DNA of 54,084 nucleotides from Pengzhenrongella frigida. Lineage in GTDB: Bacteria; Actinomycetota; Actinomycetes; Actinomycetales; Cellulomonadaceae. Below are positions 36,315 through 45,444 of the stretch, piece after piece. The stretch lies in contig NZ_SDWW01000031.1 of the NCBI RefSeq assembly GCF_004168625.1, positions 1 to 54,084 of the forward strand, given 5' to 3'. Numbering within the stretch: position 1 is the stretch's first letter; each line of letters opens with the position of its first letter. The translations under genes and the position numbers were made by a program. The notes below the pieces were generated by a model. That model searched no databases and had not been told where the DNA came from. It saw only the letters and a program-made list of their open reading frames with translations.

Positions 36315-37304
36315 ATGACTGATGCGATCAGCGCCCAGGGACTGGTGAAGCGGTACGGGAAGGTCACGGCCCTCGACGGGGTCGACCTGACCGTGCCGAC
36401 CGGCACGGTGCTCGCCCTCCTCGGGCCCAACGGAGCCGGCAAGACGACGGTCGTGCGCATCCTGGCGACCCTCCTGCGCCCCGACGAGGGCCAGGCCGAG
36501 GTCGCGGGGATGGACGTCCTGGCCGATCCGGCGGGGGTGCGCCGGAAGATCGGCCTCTCGGGCCAGTACGCCGCGGTCGACGAGTACCTCACCGGGTTCG
36601 AGAACCTCGACATGATCGGCCGGCTCTACCACCTCGGCCGACGCGCGAGCCGGGAGCGTTCCCGTGAGCTGCTCGCGCAGTTCCGCCTCGAGGACGCCGC
36701 CGATCGACCCGCGCGCACGTACTCGGGCGGGATGCGTCGACGCCTCGACCTCGCGGGGGCCCTCGTCGCCGACCCGCCGGTGCTCTTCCTCGACGAGCCG
36801 ACGACCGGGCTCGATCCGCGGGGGCGCACCGAGATGTGGGAGGTCATCCAGACGCTCGTCTCGCGCGGTACGACCTTGCTGCTCACCACGCAGTACCTCG
36901 AGGAGGCCGACCTGCTCGCGGACAAGATCGTCGTGATCGACCACGGCCGCATCATCGCGCAGGGCACCTCGGACGAGCTCAAGAGCCAGGTCGGTGGGGA
37001 GCGGCTCGAGATCACGGTCACAGACACGAACCGGCTCACCGAGGCCCGAGACCTCCTCGAGCCGCTCGGGATCGGCCGCGCCACGCTCGACCACCAGCAC
37101 CGCACGCTCCTCGTGCCGGTCAGCGGGGGCGCGTCGGTGCTCACCGAGGCCCTCCGGCGGCTCGACTCGGTCGACCTGCGGCTCGACGACGTCGGCCTGC
37201 GCCGGCCGACCCTCGACGACGTCTTCCTGATCCTCACGGGCCACGCCGCGGCGGAGTCCGACGACGTGCCCAGCGGCGCCCCCCAGCAGGAGGTGGCTCG
37301 ATGA
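36315..37304 (+). CDS. DrrA-like ABC exporter ATPase
   Basis: 329 residues from ATG 36315. Walker [10 protein letters not shown], signature YSGGMRRR, Walker B VLFLDEPTTGLDPRGR, switch in LLTTQYLEEAD (Gln replacing the usual His, as in DrrA-type proteins), C-terminal DrrA extension. It overlaps its permease gene by 4 bp. Family members export antibiotics and lipids; this substrate is unknown. Confidence 0.92.
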   Translation: MTDAISAQGLVKRYGKVTALDGVDLTVPTGTVLALLGPNGAGKTTVVRILATLLRPDEGQAEVAGMDVLADPAGVRRKIGLSGQYAAVDEYLTGFENLDMIGRLYHLGRRASRERSRELLAQFRLEDAADRPARTYSGGMRRRLDLAGALVADPPVLFLDEPTTGLDPRGRTEMWEVIQTLVSRGTTLLLTTQYLEEADLLADKIVVIDHGRIIAQGTSDELKSQVGGERLEITVTDTNRLTEARDLLEPLGIGRATLDHQHRTLLVPVSGGASVLTEALRRLDSVDLRLDDVGLRRPTLDDVFLILTGHAAAESDDVPSGAPQQEVAR

Positions 37305-38119
37305 GCCTGACGATCCCGCACGTGATCACGGACGCGCACGTCGTCGCGAAGCGCAACATCATCAAGATCAAGCGCGTCCCCGACCTGCTGGTCTTCACGA
37401 CCCTCTCGCCGATCATGTTCGTGCTGCTGTTCTCGTTCGTGTTCGGCGGCGCCATCGACCAGGAAGGTGGGGGGGCGGCCTACCGCGAGTTCCTGATCGC
37501 CGGGATCTTCGCCCAGACCGTGATCTTCGGGGCGACGATCACGGGCGCGGGACTCGCGGAGGACGTCAAGAAGGGCATCATCGACAGGTTCCGATCCCTG
37601 CCGATGGCGCCCTCGGCGGTCCTGACCGGACGCACGCTGTCGGACGTCGTCAACAACATCATCGTGCTCATCGTGATGTCCCTGACCGGGCTCCTGGTCG
37701 GCTGGCGCATCCGGAGCACGCCGCTCGAGGCGCTCGCCGGGTTCGCCCTGCTGCTCGTGTTCGCCTACGCGATCTCGTGGATCATGGCGTGGATCGGCAT
37801 GCTCGTGCCGAGTCCCGAGGTCGTGAACAACGCCTCGTTCATCGTGATCTTCCCGATCACGTTCGTGGCCAACACGTTCGTCCCGCTGGCGACCCTCCCG
37901 GAGCCGCTACGGACGTTCGCCGAGTGGAATCCGGTCTCGTCGGTCACGCAGGCGGCCCGAGAGCTGTTCGGGAACATTCCGCCGGGCGCACCGGCCACCA
38001 CCTCGGACGCGTGGTCGCTGCAGAACCCCGCGGCCTACACGCTGATCTGGACGGTCCTGATCCTCGCCGTCTTCATCCCGGTGGCCAACGCGCAGTACCG
38101 CGTGTCGACCAGCCGCTGA
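37301..38119 (+). CDS. DrrB-like ABC-2 permease
   Basis: 272 residues from ATG 37301, with AGGAGG upstream. Six membrane helices. Conserved IVFP-type motif FIVIFPITFVANTFVP and NPVSSVTQAARELFGN, both hallmarks of DrrB/ABC-2 exporters. Partner of the DrrA-like ATPase. Confidence 0.92.
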   Translation: MSLTIPHVITDAHVVAKRNIIKIKRVPDLLVFTTLSPIMFVLLFSFVFGGAIDQEGGGAAYREFLIAGIFAQTVIFGATITGAGLAEDVKKGIIDRFRSLPMAPSAVLTGRTLSDVVNNIIVLIVMSLTGLLVGWRIRSTPLEALAGFALLLVFAYAISWIMAWIGMLVPSPEVVNNASFIVIFPITFVANTFVPLATLPEPLRTFAEWNPVSSVTQAARELFGNIPPGAPATTSDAWSLQNPAAYTLIWTVLILAVFIPVANAQYRVSTSR

Positions 38120-38169
38120 GCCGGACGCCACGCGATCCAGCCGGTGGCGAGACCGCAGGCGGCGAGCGG

Positions 38170-38814
38170 TCACACCGACGCGGGAGACCGCTCCGGCCAG
38201 GGTGCGTCGGCAGGGCGCAACGTGGCCCAGCCGGCGGACCGCGCGGCCGACGCCGCGAGGATCCCGACCGCCGCCGACGGGTTGTGGATCGCTCCACCGA
38301 GCACGAGCGTGACGGCCTCGGCGAGCGGGACCCAGCGTGCGGGCATGTCCCGTTCCTCGGCCTCGCGCTCGAACCGGTCGGCGTGGGCGACGTCCGTCAG
38401 GCCGCGCGCGAGGAAGATCCGCAGCGCCTCGTCGCTCCCGCCGGGACTCGTGTAGAAGTCGACCAGCACGTCCCAGCGGGCCGCGACGAGGTCGGCCTCC
38501 TCGGCGAGCTCGCGCGCCGCGGCCTCGCGCGCGTCCTCACCGCGGATGTCGAGCAGCCCTGCGGGCGGCTCCCACAGCTCGCGGCGCACCGGGTGCCGGT
38601 ACTGCCGCTGCAGCAGGACCCGCTCGTCGTCGTCGAGCACGATGATCGCGACGGCGCCGGGGTGCGCGAGGAACTCCCGCCGAACCACGACGGATGCACC
38701 GTCGTCGCTGCCGAGCTCGACGTCCTCGGCCACGAGATCCCAGATCATGCCCTCGTGCAGGACCTCGCGTGCCGTGACCGGGTGCGGGGCGTGCTGATCC
38801 AGGACGACCTGCAT
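38170..38814 (-). CDS. NUDIX hydrolase, ADP-ribose pyrophosphatase-like
   Basis: 214 residues from ATG 38814, four bases after the pyrG stop. The NUDIX box is intact: GEDAREAAARELAEEADL, with the preceding EPPAGLLDIRG typical of ADP-ribose pyrophosphatases. pyrG followed by this enzyme is the same order as Rv1699-Rv1700 of mycobacteria. It cleaves ADP-ribose or similar nucleoside diphosphates. Confidence 0.9.
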   Translation of the reverse strand: MQVVLDQHAPHPVTAREVLHEGMIWDLVAEDVELGSDDGASVVVRREFLAHPGAVAIIVLDDDERVLLQRQYRHPVRRELWEPPAGLLDIRGEDAREAAARELAEEADLVAARWDVLVDFYTSPGGSDEALRIFLARGLTDVAHADRFEREAEERDMPARWVPLAEAVTLVLGGAIHNPSAAVGILAASAARSAGWATLRPADAPWPERSPASV

Positions 38815-38818
38815 CCCG

Positions 38819-40531
38819 TCAGGCAACCGTGCCGGCCTTCTGCTTGCCGGTGGGCTTGGCGGTCGGCTTGCCGTCCGCCTGGTAGTCGAGGGCGGCACTC
38901 ACGAGCCCGGCGAACAGCGGGTGCGCACGCGTCGGGCGCGACTTGAACTCGGGGTGCGCCTGCGTGGCCACGTAGTACGGGTGGACGTCGGCCGGGAGCT
39001 CGACGAACTCCACGAGCTTCGAGTCCGGCGAGAGCCCGGAGAAGACCAGACCGGCCTCCTCGAGCTGGGCGCGGTAGGCGTTGTTCACCTCGTACCGGTG
39101 ACGGTGACGCTCGGTCACCTGCTCGGTCCCGTAGGCCTTGGCGACCACGGAGCCGGGCGTGAGCACCGCGGCGTAGGAACCCAGGCGCATCGTTCCGCCG
39201 AGGTCACCGTCACCGTCGACGATGGCGAGCTGCTCGGCCATCGTGGCCACCACCGGGTTCGTGGTGTCCGGGTCGAACTCGGACGACGACGCGTCCGCGA
39301 GCCCGAGCACGGTGCGCGCGTACTCGATGACCATGGTCTGCAGGCCGAGGCAGATGCCCAGCGTGGGCACCTTGTGCTCGCGGGCCCAGCGCAGGGCGCC
39401 GAGCTTGCCCTCGATCCCCCGCACGCCGAAGCCGCCGGGCACGAGGATCGCGTCGACGCCCTCGAGCGCCTGCTCAGCACCTTCGATGGTGTCGCAGTCG
39501 TCCGACACCACCCAGCGGATGTGGACCTTGGCGTCCTGCGAAAAGCCGCCGGCGCGCATCGCCTCGGTGACGGACAGGTAGGCGTCGGGCAGGTCGATGT
39601 ACTTGCCGACCAGGGCGATCTCGACATGGTGCTTGGGGTTGTGGACCCGGTCGGTCACCTTCTCCCAGGCGGACCAGTCGACGTCCCGGAACGGGAGGTT
39701 CAGACGCTGCACGACGTACGCGTCGAGCCCCTCGGAGTGCAGCACGCGCGGGATGTCGTAGATGCTCGCCGCGTCGGCGCAGGCGATGACCGCCTCGACG
39801 TCGACGTCCGACATGAGCGCGACCTTGCGCTTGATGGCCTCCGGCAGGGGCCGGTCGGCGCGCAGCACGAGCGCATCCGGCTGGATACCGATCGACCGCA
39901 GCATGGCCACGGAGTGCTGGGTCGGCTTGGTCTTGAGCTCGGCGCTCGGCCCGATGTACGGCACCAGCGAGACGTGCAGGAAGAAGCAGTTGTCGCGACC
40001 GAGATCGTGGCGCACCTGGCGTGCGGCCTCGACGAACGGAAGGGACTCGATGTCCCCGACGGTGCCACCGATCTCGGTGATGATCACGTCGACGTCGGGG
40101 CCCGCCTGGGCCCGCATCCGCGACTTGATCTCGTCGGTGATGTGCGGGATGACCTGGACGGTGTCGCCGAGGAACTCGCCGCGACGTTCCTTGGCGATGA
40201 CGGTCGAGTACACCTGCCCCGTGGTCACGTTCGCCATCTGGGTGAGGTTCACGTCGAGGAACCGCTCGTAGTGCCCGATGTCGAGGTCCGTCTCGGCGCC
40301 GTCTTCGGTGACGAAGACCTCGCCGTGCTGGAACGGGTTCATCGTGCCGGGATCGACGTTGAGGTACGGATCCAGCTTCTGCATGGTCACCCGCAGGCCG
40401 CGCGCCCGGAGCAGGCGACCGAGGCTGGAAGCCGTCAGCCCCTTACCCAGGGACGAGGCCACGCCGCCGGTGACGAAGATGTGCCGGGTCAAGTTGGTTC
40501 GCCCGGGGAGTCGTTTTGCTCGGTCTGCCAC
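38819..40531 (-). CDS. pyrG: CTP synthase
   Basis: 570 residues from GTG 40531. The synthase domain begins [20 protein letters not shown] (P-loop). The glutaminase domain has nucleophile Cys in [11 protein letters not shown] and the His-Glu dyad in [13 protein letters not shown] ~25-residue Lys/Thr/Ala tail follows. It converts UTP to CTP with glutamine as nitrogen source. TAGAAT eight bases before GTG and the absence of a ribosome site suggest a leaderless message. Confidence 0.96.
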   Translation of the reverse strand: MADRAKRLPGRTNLTRHIFVTGGVASSLGKGLTASSLGRLLRARGLRVTMQKLDPYLNVDPGTMNPFQHGEVFVTEDGAETDLDIGHYERFLDVNLTQMANVTTGQVYSTVIAKERRGEFLGDTVQVIPHITDEIKSRMRAQAGPDVDVIITEIGGTVGDIESLPFVEAARQVRHDLGRDNCFFLHVSLVPYIGPSAELKTKPTQHSVAMLRSIGIQPDALVLRADRPLPEAIKRKVALMSDVDVEAVIACADAASIYDIPRVLHSEGLDAYVVQRLNLPFRDVDWSAWEKVTDRVHNPKHHVEIALVGKYIDLPDAYLSVTEAMRAGGFSQDAKVHIRWVVSDDCDTIEGAEQALEGVDAILVPGGFGVRGIEGKLGALRWAREHKVPTLGICLGLQTMVIEYARTVLGLADASSSEFDPDTTNPVVATMAEQLAIVDGDGDLGGTMRLGSYAAVLTPGSVVAKAYGTEQVTERHRHRYEVNNAYRAQLEEAGLVFSGLSPDSKLVEFVELPADVHPYYVATQAHPEFKSRPTRAHPLFAGLVSAALDYQADGKPTAKPTGKQKAGTVA

Positions 40532-40539
40532 GGGCTTTG

Positions 40540-40557
40540 ATTCTACCGGACGTCCGG
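40540..40557 (-). promoter_or_regulatory. pyrG promoter: -10 TAGAAT next to a 12-bp palindrome
   Basis: On the minus strand TAGAAT (40545-40540) lies eight bases before the pyrG GTG. Directly upstream, CCGGACGTCCGG (40546-40557) is a perfect palindrome positioned in the -35/-10 spacer, where a regulator could bind. Confidence 0.5.
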
Positions 40558-40617
40558 GGCTCTGAACGCCCGACCGGGCCGTGACACGCACCACCGGATC
40601 GCGACGACCCGCTTCGT

Positions 40618-41787
40618 TCAGCGCGCGTAGACGCGCCGCAGCTGGTCGACGACGTCGGCCAGGTCGGGCAGCTCGGCCGCCCGGGCGCGAGCCTGGGCCG
40701 CCAGCGCGGCACGCTCGCCGGGGTCGGCGAGCAGCCGAGCGACCGCGGCCGCGATCGCGGTGGCGTCCCCGACCGGGACCAGGACCGCCCCCCGGTCGCC
40801 CGTGACCTCGCGCGTCCCGCCGGCGTCGGTGGCGACGACCGGGGCGCCGAGCTGGAGCGCCTCCTGGATGCCGATCGGCTGGCCCTCCCAGACGGCGGTG
40901 CTCACCACGACGTCGGCCGCGGCGAACAGGTCCGGGACGTCGCCGCGGCGCCCGAGCAGCCGCACGGGTGCGGCCAGCCGTGCGCTGCGTTCGGCGAGGT
41001 GCTCCTCGAGCGGCCCGTCCCCGGCGACCGCCCACAGGACGTGCCGGTCGGCCGCGCCCTGCTCGACGGCCGCACCGAGCTCGACGGCGGCGTCGAGCAA
41101 CGTGTCGAGGCCCTTCTGGGGGGCGAGCCGCCCGACCGTGACGACCAGGGCGGTGTCGTCGGTCAGCGCCAGCTCGCGGCGCACCGCGGCCCGGTCGGCG
41201 TTCGGGTGGGGCCGCGACGGCGCGGGAACCAGCGCACGCTCGCCGCCCCGGGCACCCCGCGCGCGGGACCGCTCGACGAGGTCGCCGGACACGCCGAGCA
41301 CGACGTCGGCGCCGCGCGCGACGACCAGCTCGAGCAGCGCGGACACGCCGCGAACCGCGCGGCCGCCGACGGGCAGGTTGTGCAGCGTGACGACGACGCG
41401 GGGCCGAGGGGCCCGCACCATCCGGGTCGCCAGCACCACGAGCGTGCCCGCCCGCAGACCGTGCGCGTGCACGACGTCGGCTCCCGCGGCCAGGGCCCGC
41501 AGCCGCAGCACGACGCCCGCGTCCCCGGGGCGCGGCCGATCGGTGATCGCCACGGCGCGGAACGTCACCGGCCCACCGGTCGGGGCGAGGTCGGCGCCCA
41601 GCGCCGCCGGTCCGGCCACGCGCACCATCGCACCCAGTCCGTTCGGGACCGGCGCGGCGAGCGCGGCGGCGATCTGGGCGACGTGCCGCGCCACTCCCCC
41701 GGCGCTCGACCCGAGCACCTGCAGCACGCGCAGTCGGGGTCCGTCCGGCGCCTCGAGCGGGTCGCCGATCCCGGCGTCGTCAGTCAC
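40618..41787 (-). CDS. GT4-type glycosyltransferase
   Basis: 389 residues from GTG 41787, overlapping the murJ stop by 8 bp. GT-B fold: [20 protein letters not shown] at the N-terminus, [19 protein letters not shown], and donor-site [19 protein letters not shown], followed by GGTREV. No membrane segment. Last gene of the block after steA/steB, the MraY-like gene and murJ, so a role in a surface polymer is likely; the sugar and acceptor are unknown. Confidence 0.88.
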   Translation of the reverse strand: MTDDAGIGDPLEAPDGPRLRVLQVLGSSAGGVARHVAQIAAALAAPVPNGLGAMVRVAGPAALGADLAPTGGPVTFRAVAITDRPRPGDAGVVLRLRALAAGADVVHAHGLRAGTLVVLATRMVRAPRPRVVVTLHNLPVGGRAVRGVSALLELVVARGADVVLGVSGDLVERSRARGARGGERALVPAPSRPHPNADRAAVRRELALTDDTALVVTVGRLAPQKGLDTLLDAAVELGAAVEQGAADRHVLWAVAGDGPLEEHLAERSARLAAPVRLLGRRGDVPDLFAAADVVVSTAVWEGQPIGIQEALQLGAPVVATDAGGTREVTGDRGAVLVPVGDATAIAAAVARLLADPGERAALAAQARARAAELPDLADVVDQLRRVYAR

Positions 41788-43483
41788 GGGGCTTCTCCGT
41801 GGAGTCGAACCGGGGTGCGCCCGGCGTGGTCACCGCGCGGTCGGCGGTGAGCGCTCCGGTGATCGTCGACCGGTCCGCGAACCAGGTCGCGGTCAGCACG
41901 AGGAAGACGCTGACGGCCGCCGCACCGAGCCCGGCGAACAGCGCGGTCACGAACCTGTCTTCGAGCAGCCCGAGCACCGCATCCACCACCCACCGCCCCA
42001 CGGCCGCCCCGACCGTCGCCCCCGCCACCGCCACGGCCAGCGTGCGAGGCGTGCCCGCGAGCGAGGGAGCACCGGCGCACCGGCGCACGGCGATCACGAG
42101 CACGATCCCGGCCACCGTCATCCCGACGGTGTTCCCGATCGCGAGGCCGAGCAGCGTCCCGGACGCATCGCCGCGGTCCGGCGCGAGGGCCAGGACCGCC
42201 ACGACCGAGGCGACCACGACGGCGAGCCACCCGATCGCCACCGCGGTGACGGCGGCGCGGCCCCGCTCGAGCGCGAAGAGCACGCGGGAGTGCTGGAAGA
42301 TCAGCCCGAAGCCGAGGAGCCCCGGGGCGAGGACCGCCAGGGTCAGCGACATCGGCGCCAGGGCCTCGGCCGCGTTCGGGTTCGCGTCGTTCGACACGAA
42401 CATCTGTGTGATGGCCGGGGACGCGGCGATCAGCGCGGCGGCACCGGCCGCACTGACCAGCAGGACGGCCCGCGTGCTGACCGCCACGAGTCGGCTGTAC
42501 CGGCTCAGGTCACCCGAGGCGGCGTGCTCCGCCAGCCGCGGGAAGGCCGCCGTCGCCAGCGGGACGGCCAGCACCGCGTACGGCAGGAAGTAGACCGCCT
42601 GCGAGTACTGATAGATGTTGAACGTCCCCGGTCCCCCGGAGAAGTTCGCCAGCTTCAGCGTGACCAGAGCCGCGGCCTGCTGGGCGAGCAGGCCGCCGAT
42701 GCCCGCGAGGGCGAGGTGCCGGGCGCGCAGGGCGACCCCGGGCGGAAAGCGGAAGGTCGGCCGCAGCCGGACCCCGGAGCGAAGCACGGGGATCAGGAGC
42801 GGCAGGCTCATCGCCGCCACCCCGGCGGTGGTCCCCCACCCGAGCCAGGCCACGGCCTGCGCCGACAGCGCGGCTGGATCGGTACGGTCCGCGCCCCCGA
42901 TCGACCGGAAGGCGAGATAGCTGGCGATCACCACGAGGCTCGACGCGAGCGGCGCCGCGGCCGGCCAGAAGAACCGGCGCTGCGCCTGCAGGATCCCCGA
43001 GAGCACGACGCCGATCCCGTACAGCACGACCTGGGGGGCGAAGATCACGATCAGCTGGCTCGCGAGGTCGACGGTCGCCTGGGTGACCGCGGGGTCCTCG
43101 CCGACCACGCCGTCGACCAGCAGCCCGGCGAGCGGGCGGGCCAGGACAGCGAGCAGCACCCCGGTCGGCACCAGCACGGCGAGCGCCCAGGTCAGCAGCG
43201 CGGACGAGATCGCGTTGACGTCCACCCGCAGGTGCTTGGCGAGCGGGCCCGCGAGGAGCGGCACGACGGCGCCGGCCAGGGCGCCCCCCGCGACGACCTC
43301 GAAGAAGATGTTCGGGAGCGTGTTGGCGGTCGCGTAGGCGGTCCCCGTCGGGGTGGCGCCGAGAGCGTTGGACTGCGCGAACCACCGCGCGAATCCGACG
43401 AGCCGGCTGATGATCGTGATCACCGCGATCATCGCGGCCGCACCGGCCATCCCGCTCAGTGCGCGACGGAGCCCCGGGCTCAT
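41780..43483 (-). CDS. murJ: MurJ/MviN family lipid II flippase
   Basis: 567 residues from ATG 43483, chosen because it overlaps the upstream stop by 4 bp; a further 24 residues are open. About 14 membrane helices. MOP-superfamily start: ITIISRLVGFARWFAQSNAL, then TANTLPNIFFEVVAGGALAG and VVPLLAGPL, the MurJ portal motif region. It moves lipid II across the membrane for peptidoglycan. It lacks the C-terminal pseudokinase and extracellular domains of mycobacterial MviN. Confidence 0.9.
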   Translation of the reverse strand: MSPGLRRALSGMAGAAAMIAVITIISRLVGFARWFAQSNALGATPTGTAYATANTLPNIFFEVVAGGALAGAVVPLLAGPLAKHLRVDVNAISSALLTWALAVLVPTGVLLAVLARPLAGLLVDGVVGEDPAVTQATVDLASQLIVIFAPQVVLYGIGVVLSGILQAQRRFFWPAAAPLASSLVVIASYLAFRSIGGADRTDPAALSAQAVAWLGWGTTAGVAAMSLPLLIPVLRSGVRLRPTFRFPPGVALRARHLALAGIGGLLAQQAAALVTLKLANFSGGPGTFNIYQYSQAVYFLPYAVLAVPLATAAFPRLAEHAASGDLSRYSRLVAVSTRAVLLVSAAGAAALIAASPAITQMFVSNDANPNAAEALAPMSLTLAVLAPGLLGFGLIFQHSRVLFALERGRAAVTAVAIGWLAVVVASVVAVLALAPDRGDASGTLLGLAIGNTVGMTVAGIVLVIAVRRCAGAPSLAGTPRTLAVAVAGATVGAAVGRWVVDAVLGLLEDRFVTALFAGLGAAAVSVFLVLTATWFADRSTITGALTADRAVTTPGAPRFDSTEKPRD

Positions 43484-44376
43484 TCGGTCGGGTCCGCGGC
43501 CAGGTCCGCTGCCGGACCCGCGGTCCCAGGGCTCGGCACCGGACGCCGACCCCACGCGTCGAGCTCACGCAGCACCGGCGTGGTCGCGATGACCTTCGTG
43601 AAGCTCACCCGCTCGCTGGCGACCGTCAGCCCGACGGCGCCAGCGAGCAGCCCGAGCCGGACGCTGCGGGGCGACCCGAGCACGACGGCGGTGCCCAGCA
43701 GGGCTCCGAGCGCGTTCGCCCCGCTGTCACCGAGCATGTCCCGCTCGGCGAGGTCGCCGGGCGCGGCCCCGGCGCACACGCCGATCACCCCGGCGGCGAG
43801 CCCGGCTGCGGGACCACCGGTGATCGCGAGGGGCGCCGCCGCGAGGGCGGTGGCCTTGAGTGCTCGGCCCGGGCGGAGGTCGAGCAGGTTGACGAGGTTC
43901 GCCGACGCGGCGATGAGCGCGCCGGAGGTGGCCACGTCGAACAGCCAGCCCCCGGTACTGCGGCGCCGCGTCGCAATCGCCGCAGCGGCGAGGGCGCTGA
44001 CGCCGATGCCGAGGACCTTCAGGCCCCCGGTGGTGAGCTCACCGTGGGCGAGCGCGCCGAGGTGTCCGCGCAGCCCCTTGGTGCGGGTGGCACGGTCCTC
44101 GGTCAGGTCGTCGACCAGCCCGAAGGCCACACCGCCGGCCGTGGCCACCGTGGCCGCCAGCGCGGCGCGTGCGCTCGGCGCCCCGACGACGCCGCCGACG
44201 AGCAGGCCGACGGCGGCCGCGGGCCCCTCGAGCATGCTCACGGGCTCGCCCCGGTGGTTGGTGCGCGTCCACCGGGTCTGGTCACCGACGAGCAGGTCCA
44301 GGGCCGGCCGCGCGCCGGTGGTCGCCGCGGCCGCCGCCAGCGCGGCGATCAGGCGGCGTCCGACCGACGTGCTCAC
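43480..44376 (-). CDS. MraY/WecA-like prenyl-phosphate sugar transferase (atypical)
   Basis: 298 residues from GTG 44376, overlapping the steB/mctB stop by 4 bp. About eight or nine hydrophobic helices. Family-type residues: TNHRGEPVSMLEGPAAAVG (substrate loop), FGLVDDLTED (Asp-Asp), ANLVNLLDLRPGRALK (Asn-Leu-Leu-Asp) and MLGDSGANALGALLG (Gly-Asp-Ser-Gly). These correspond to the metal- and nucleotide-binding motifs of polyprenyl-phosphate N-acetylhexosamine-1-phosphate transferases, but the protein is shorter and the loops diverge. It may start a lipid-linked glycan, or be a non-catalytic relative. Confidence 0.75.
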   Translation of the reverse strand: MSTSVGRRLIAALAAAAATTGARPALDLLVGDQTRWTRTNHRGEPVSMLEGPAAAVGLLVGGVVGAPSARAALAATVATAGGVAFGLVDDLTEDRATRTKGLRGHLGALAHGELTTGGLKVLGIGVSALAAAAIATRRRSTGGWLFDVATSGALIAASANLVNLLDLRPGRALKATALAAAPLAITGGPAAGLAAGVIGVCAGAAPGDLAERDMLGDSGANALGALLGTAVVLGSPRSVRLGLLAGAVGLTVASERVSFTKVIATTPVLRELDAWGRRPVPSPGTAGPAADLAADPTE

Positions 44377-45392
44377 CCTGTCGCCTGGACGTCTGATGCC
44401 GGGTCGACGGGTACGACGGCCGGCGTGCGGTCCACCGCGGTGACCGTGACCCGCTCGGGCATGACCGTCTCGCCGTCGCCGAAGCCGTAGTGGCCCACGA
44501 CCGTGCCGATGCGAGCGTTGAGCGCCAGCGGGATCGAGATCTGCCCGGTGATCTGGTCGACCCCGGTGACGGTCGTCAGCTCCTGGGCCAGATCGCCGTC
44601 GGCCAGGATCGTCGAGACGAGGTCACCCTCGGACGAGCGCACGGTCGCGACCACGGCGCCTTCCGAGCGGGCCTGGGCGGCGGACGCGATGGCGACCTCG
44701 GCCGCGACGACGTCCTGGGACCCCTCGGCGGTGGCGGTCTCCTCGGGGTCGGAGCTCGTGAGGATGACCACCGCGTCAGCAGGCGTCGACACCGGCTCGG
44801 CGACGGTGATGAGCTTGCTCTCGTCGTTCGCCAGCAGCTCGAGGATCAGGCTCGCGGACTCGGAGAGCTCGTTCGGCGACGCGGGGTCGGCCCCGGTGAG
44901 CCCCTGGATCAGGGCCTCGGCCAGCTCGACGTCGGGCCCGGCGCTCTCGGCCGGAGCCGGCTCCAGATAGGTGACGAGGTTGCCCGCGAGCGCCTGCCGG
45001 AAGCTGCGCAACGACGGGTCGGTCCAGCTGTCGGTGACCTCGACCTGCGCGCTCACCGTGGCGCCGGCGGAGTCGAGCTGGGACGTGACCGCCGCGACGG
45101 AGTCGTCGTCGACCGCACCGATGGTGACGATGGCCACCCGGCGGTCGGTCAGGGCACCGGAGAGCAGCCGCGGGGCGGCGGCCTCGAGGTACGCCTTCTG
45201 GTCGGCCTGCGTCTGCTCGGTGGCGTCGAGGTCGGACCGCAGCGCGTCCCGGTCCTGCCGGAGCTGCTCGACCTGTCCCGTCAGGCTGTCCCCGATCGTC
45301 TCCTTCAGCGGCCCGGCGCCCAGCGCGATGCCGACGGCGAGCGCGAGGAACACGGAGATCAGGGAGACGATGTGGTACCGAAAGTCGATCAC
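44373..45392 (-). CDS. MctB/SteB family envelope protein
   Basis: 339 residues from GTG 45392, with GGAAAG eight bases upstream. N-terminal membrane anchor (HIVSLISVFLALAVGIALGA), a coiled coil at about 33-75 (VEQLRQDRDALRSDLDATEQ), then a large outer domain. Annotated as copper transporter (MctB) in mycobacteria; the corynebacterial homologue SteB works with SteA in septation. Placement next to steA supports the SteB role; a copper role is not excluded. Confidence 0.85.
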   Translation of the reverse strand: MIDFRYHIVSLISVFLALAVGIALGAGPLKETIGDSLTGQVEQLRQDRDALRSDLDATEQTQADQKAYLEAAAPRLLSGALTDRRVAIVTIGAVDDDSVAAVTSQLDSAGATVSAQVEVTDSWTDPSLRSFRQALAGNLVTYLEPAPAESAGPDVELAEALIQGLTGADPASPNELSESASLILELLANDESKLITVAEPVSTPADAVVILTSSDPEETATAEGSQDVVAAEVAIASAAQARSEGAVVATVRSSEGDLVSTILADGDLAQELTTVTGVDQITGQISIPLALNARIGTVVGHYGFGDGETVMPERVTVTAVDRTPAVVPVDPASDVQATG

Positions 45393-45444
45393 AGGGCGGT
45401 CTTTCCGTCGGGGGTGGGTCGGGCGGTCCGGTCACCGGTGCGCA

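Noticed and set aside
40760-44443. Plus-strand open frame of over 1200 residues opposite murJ and neighbours
   Set aside because: Antisense to several motif-bearing genes and low-complexity throughout; no start signals.
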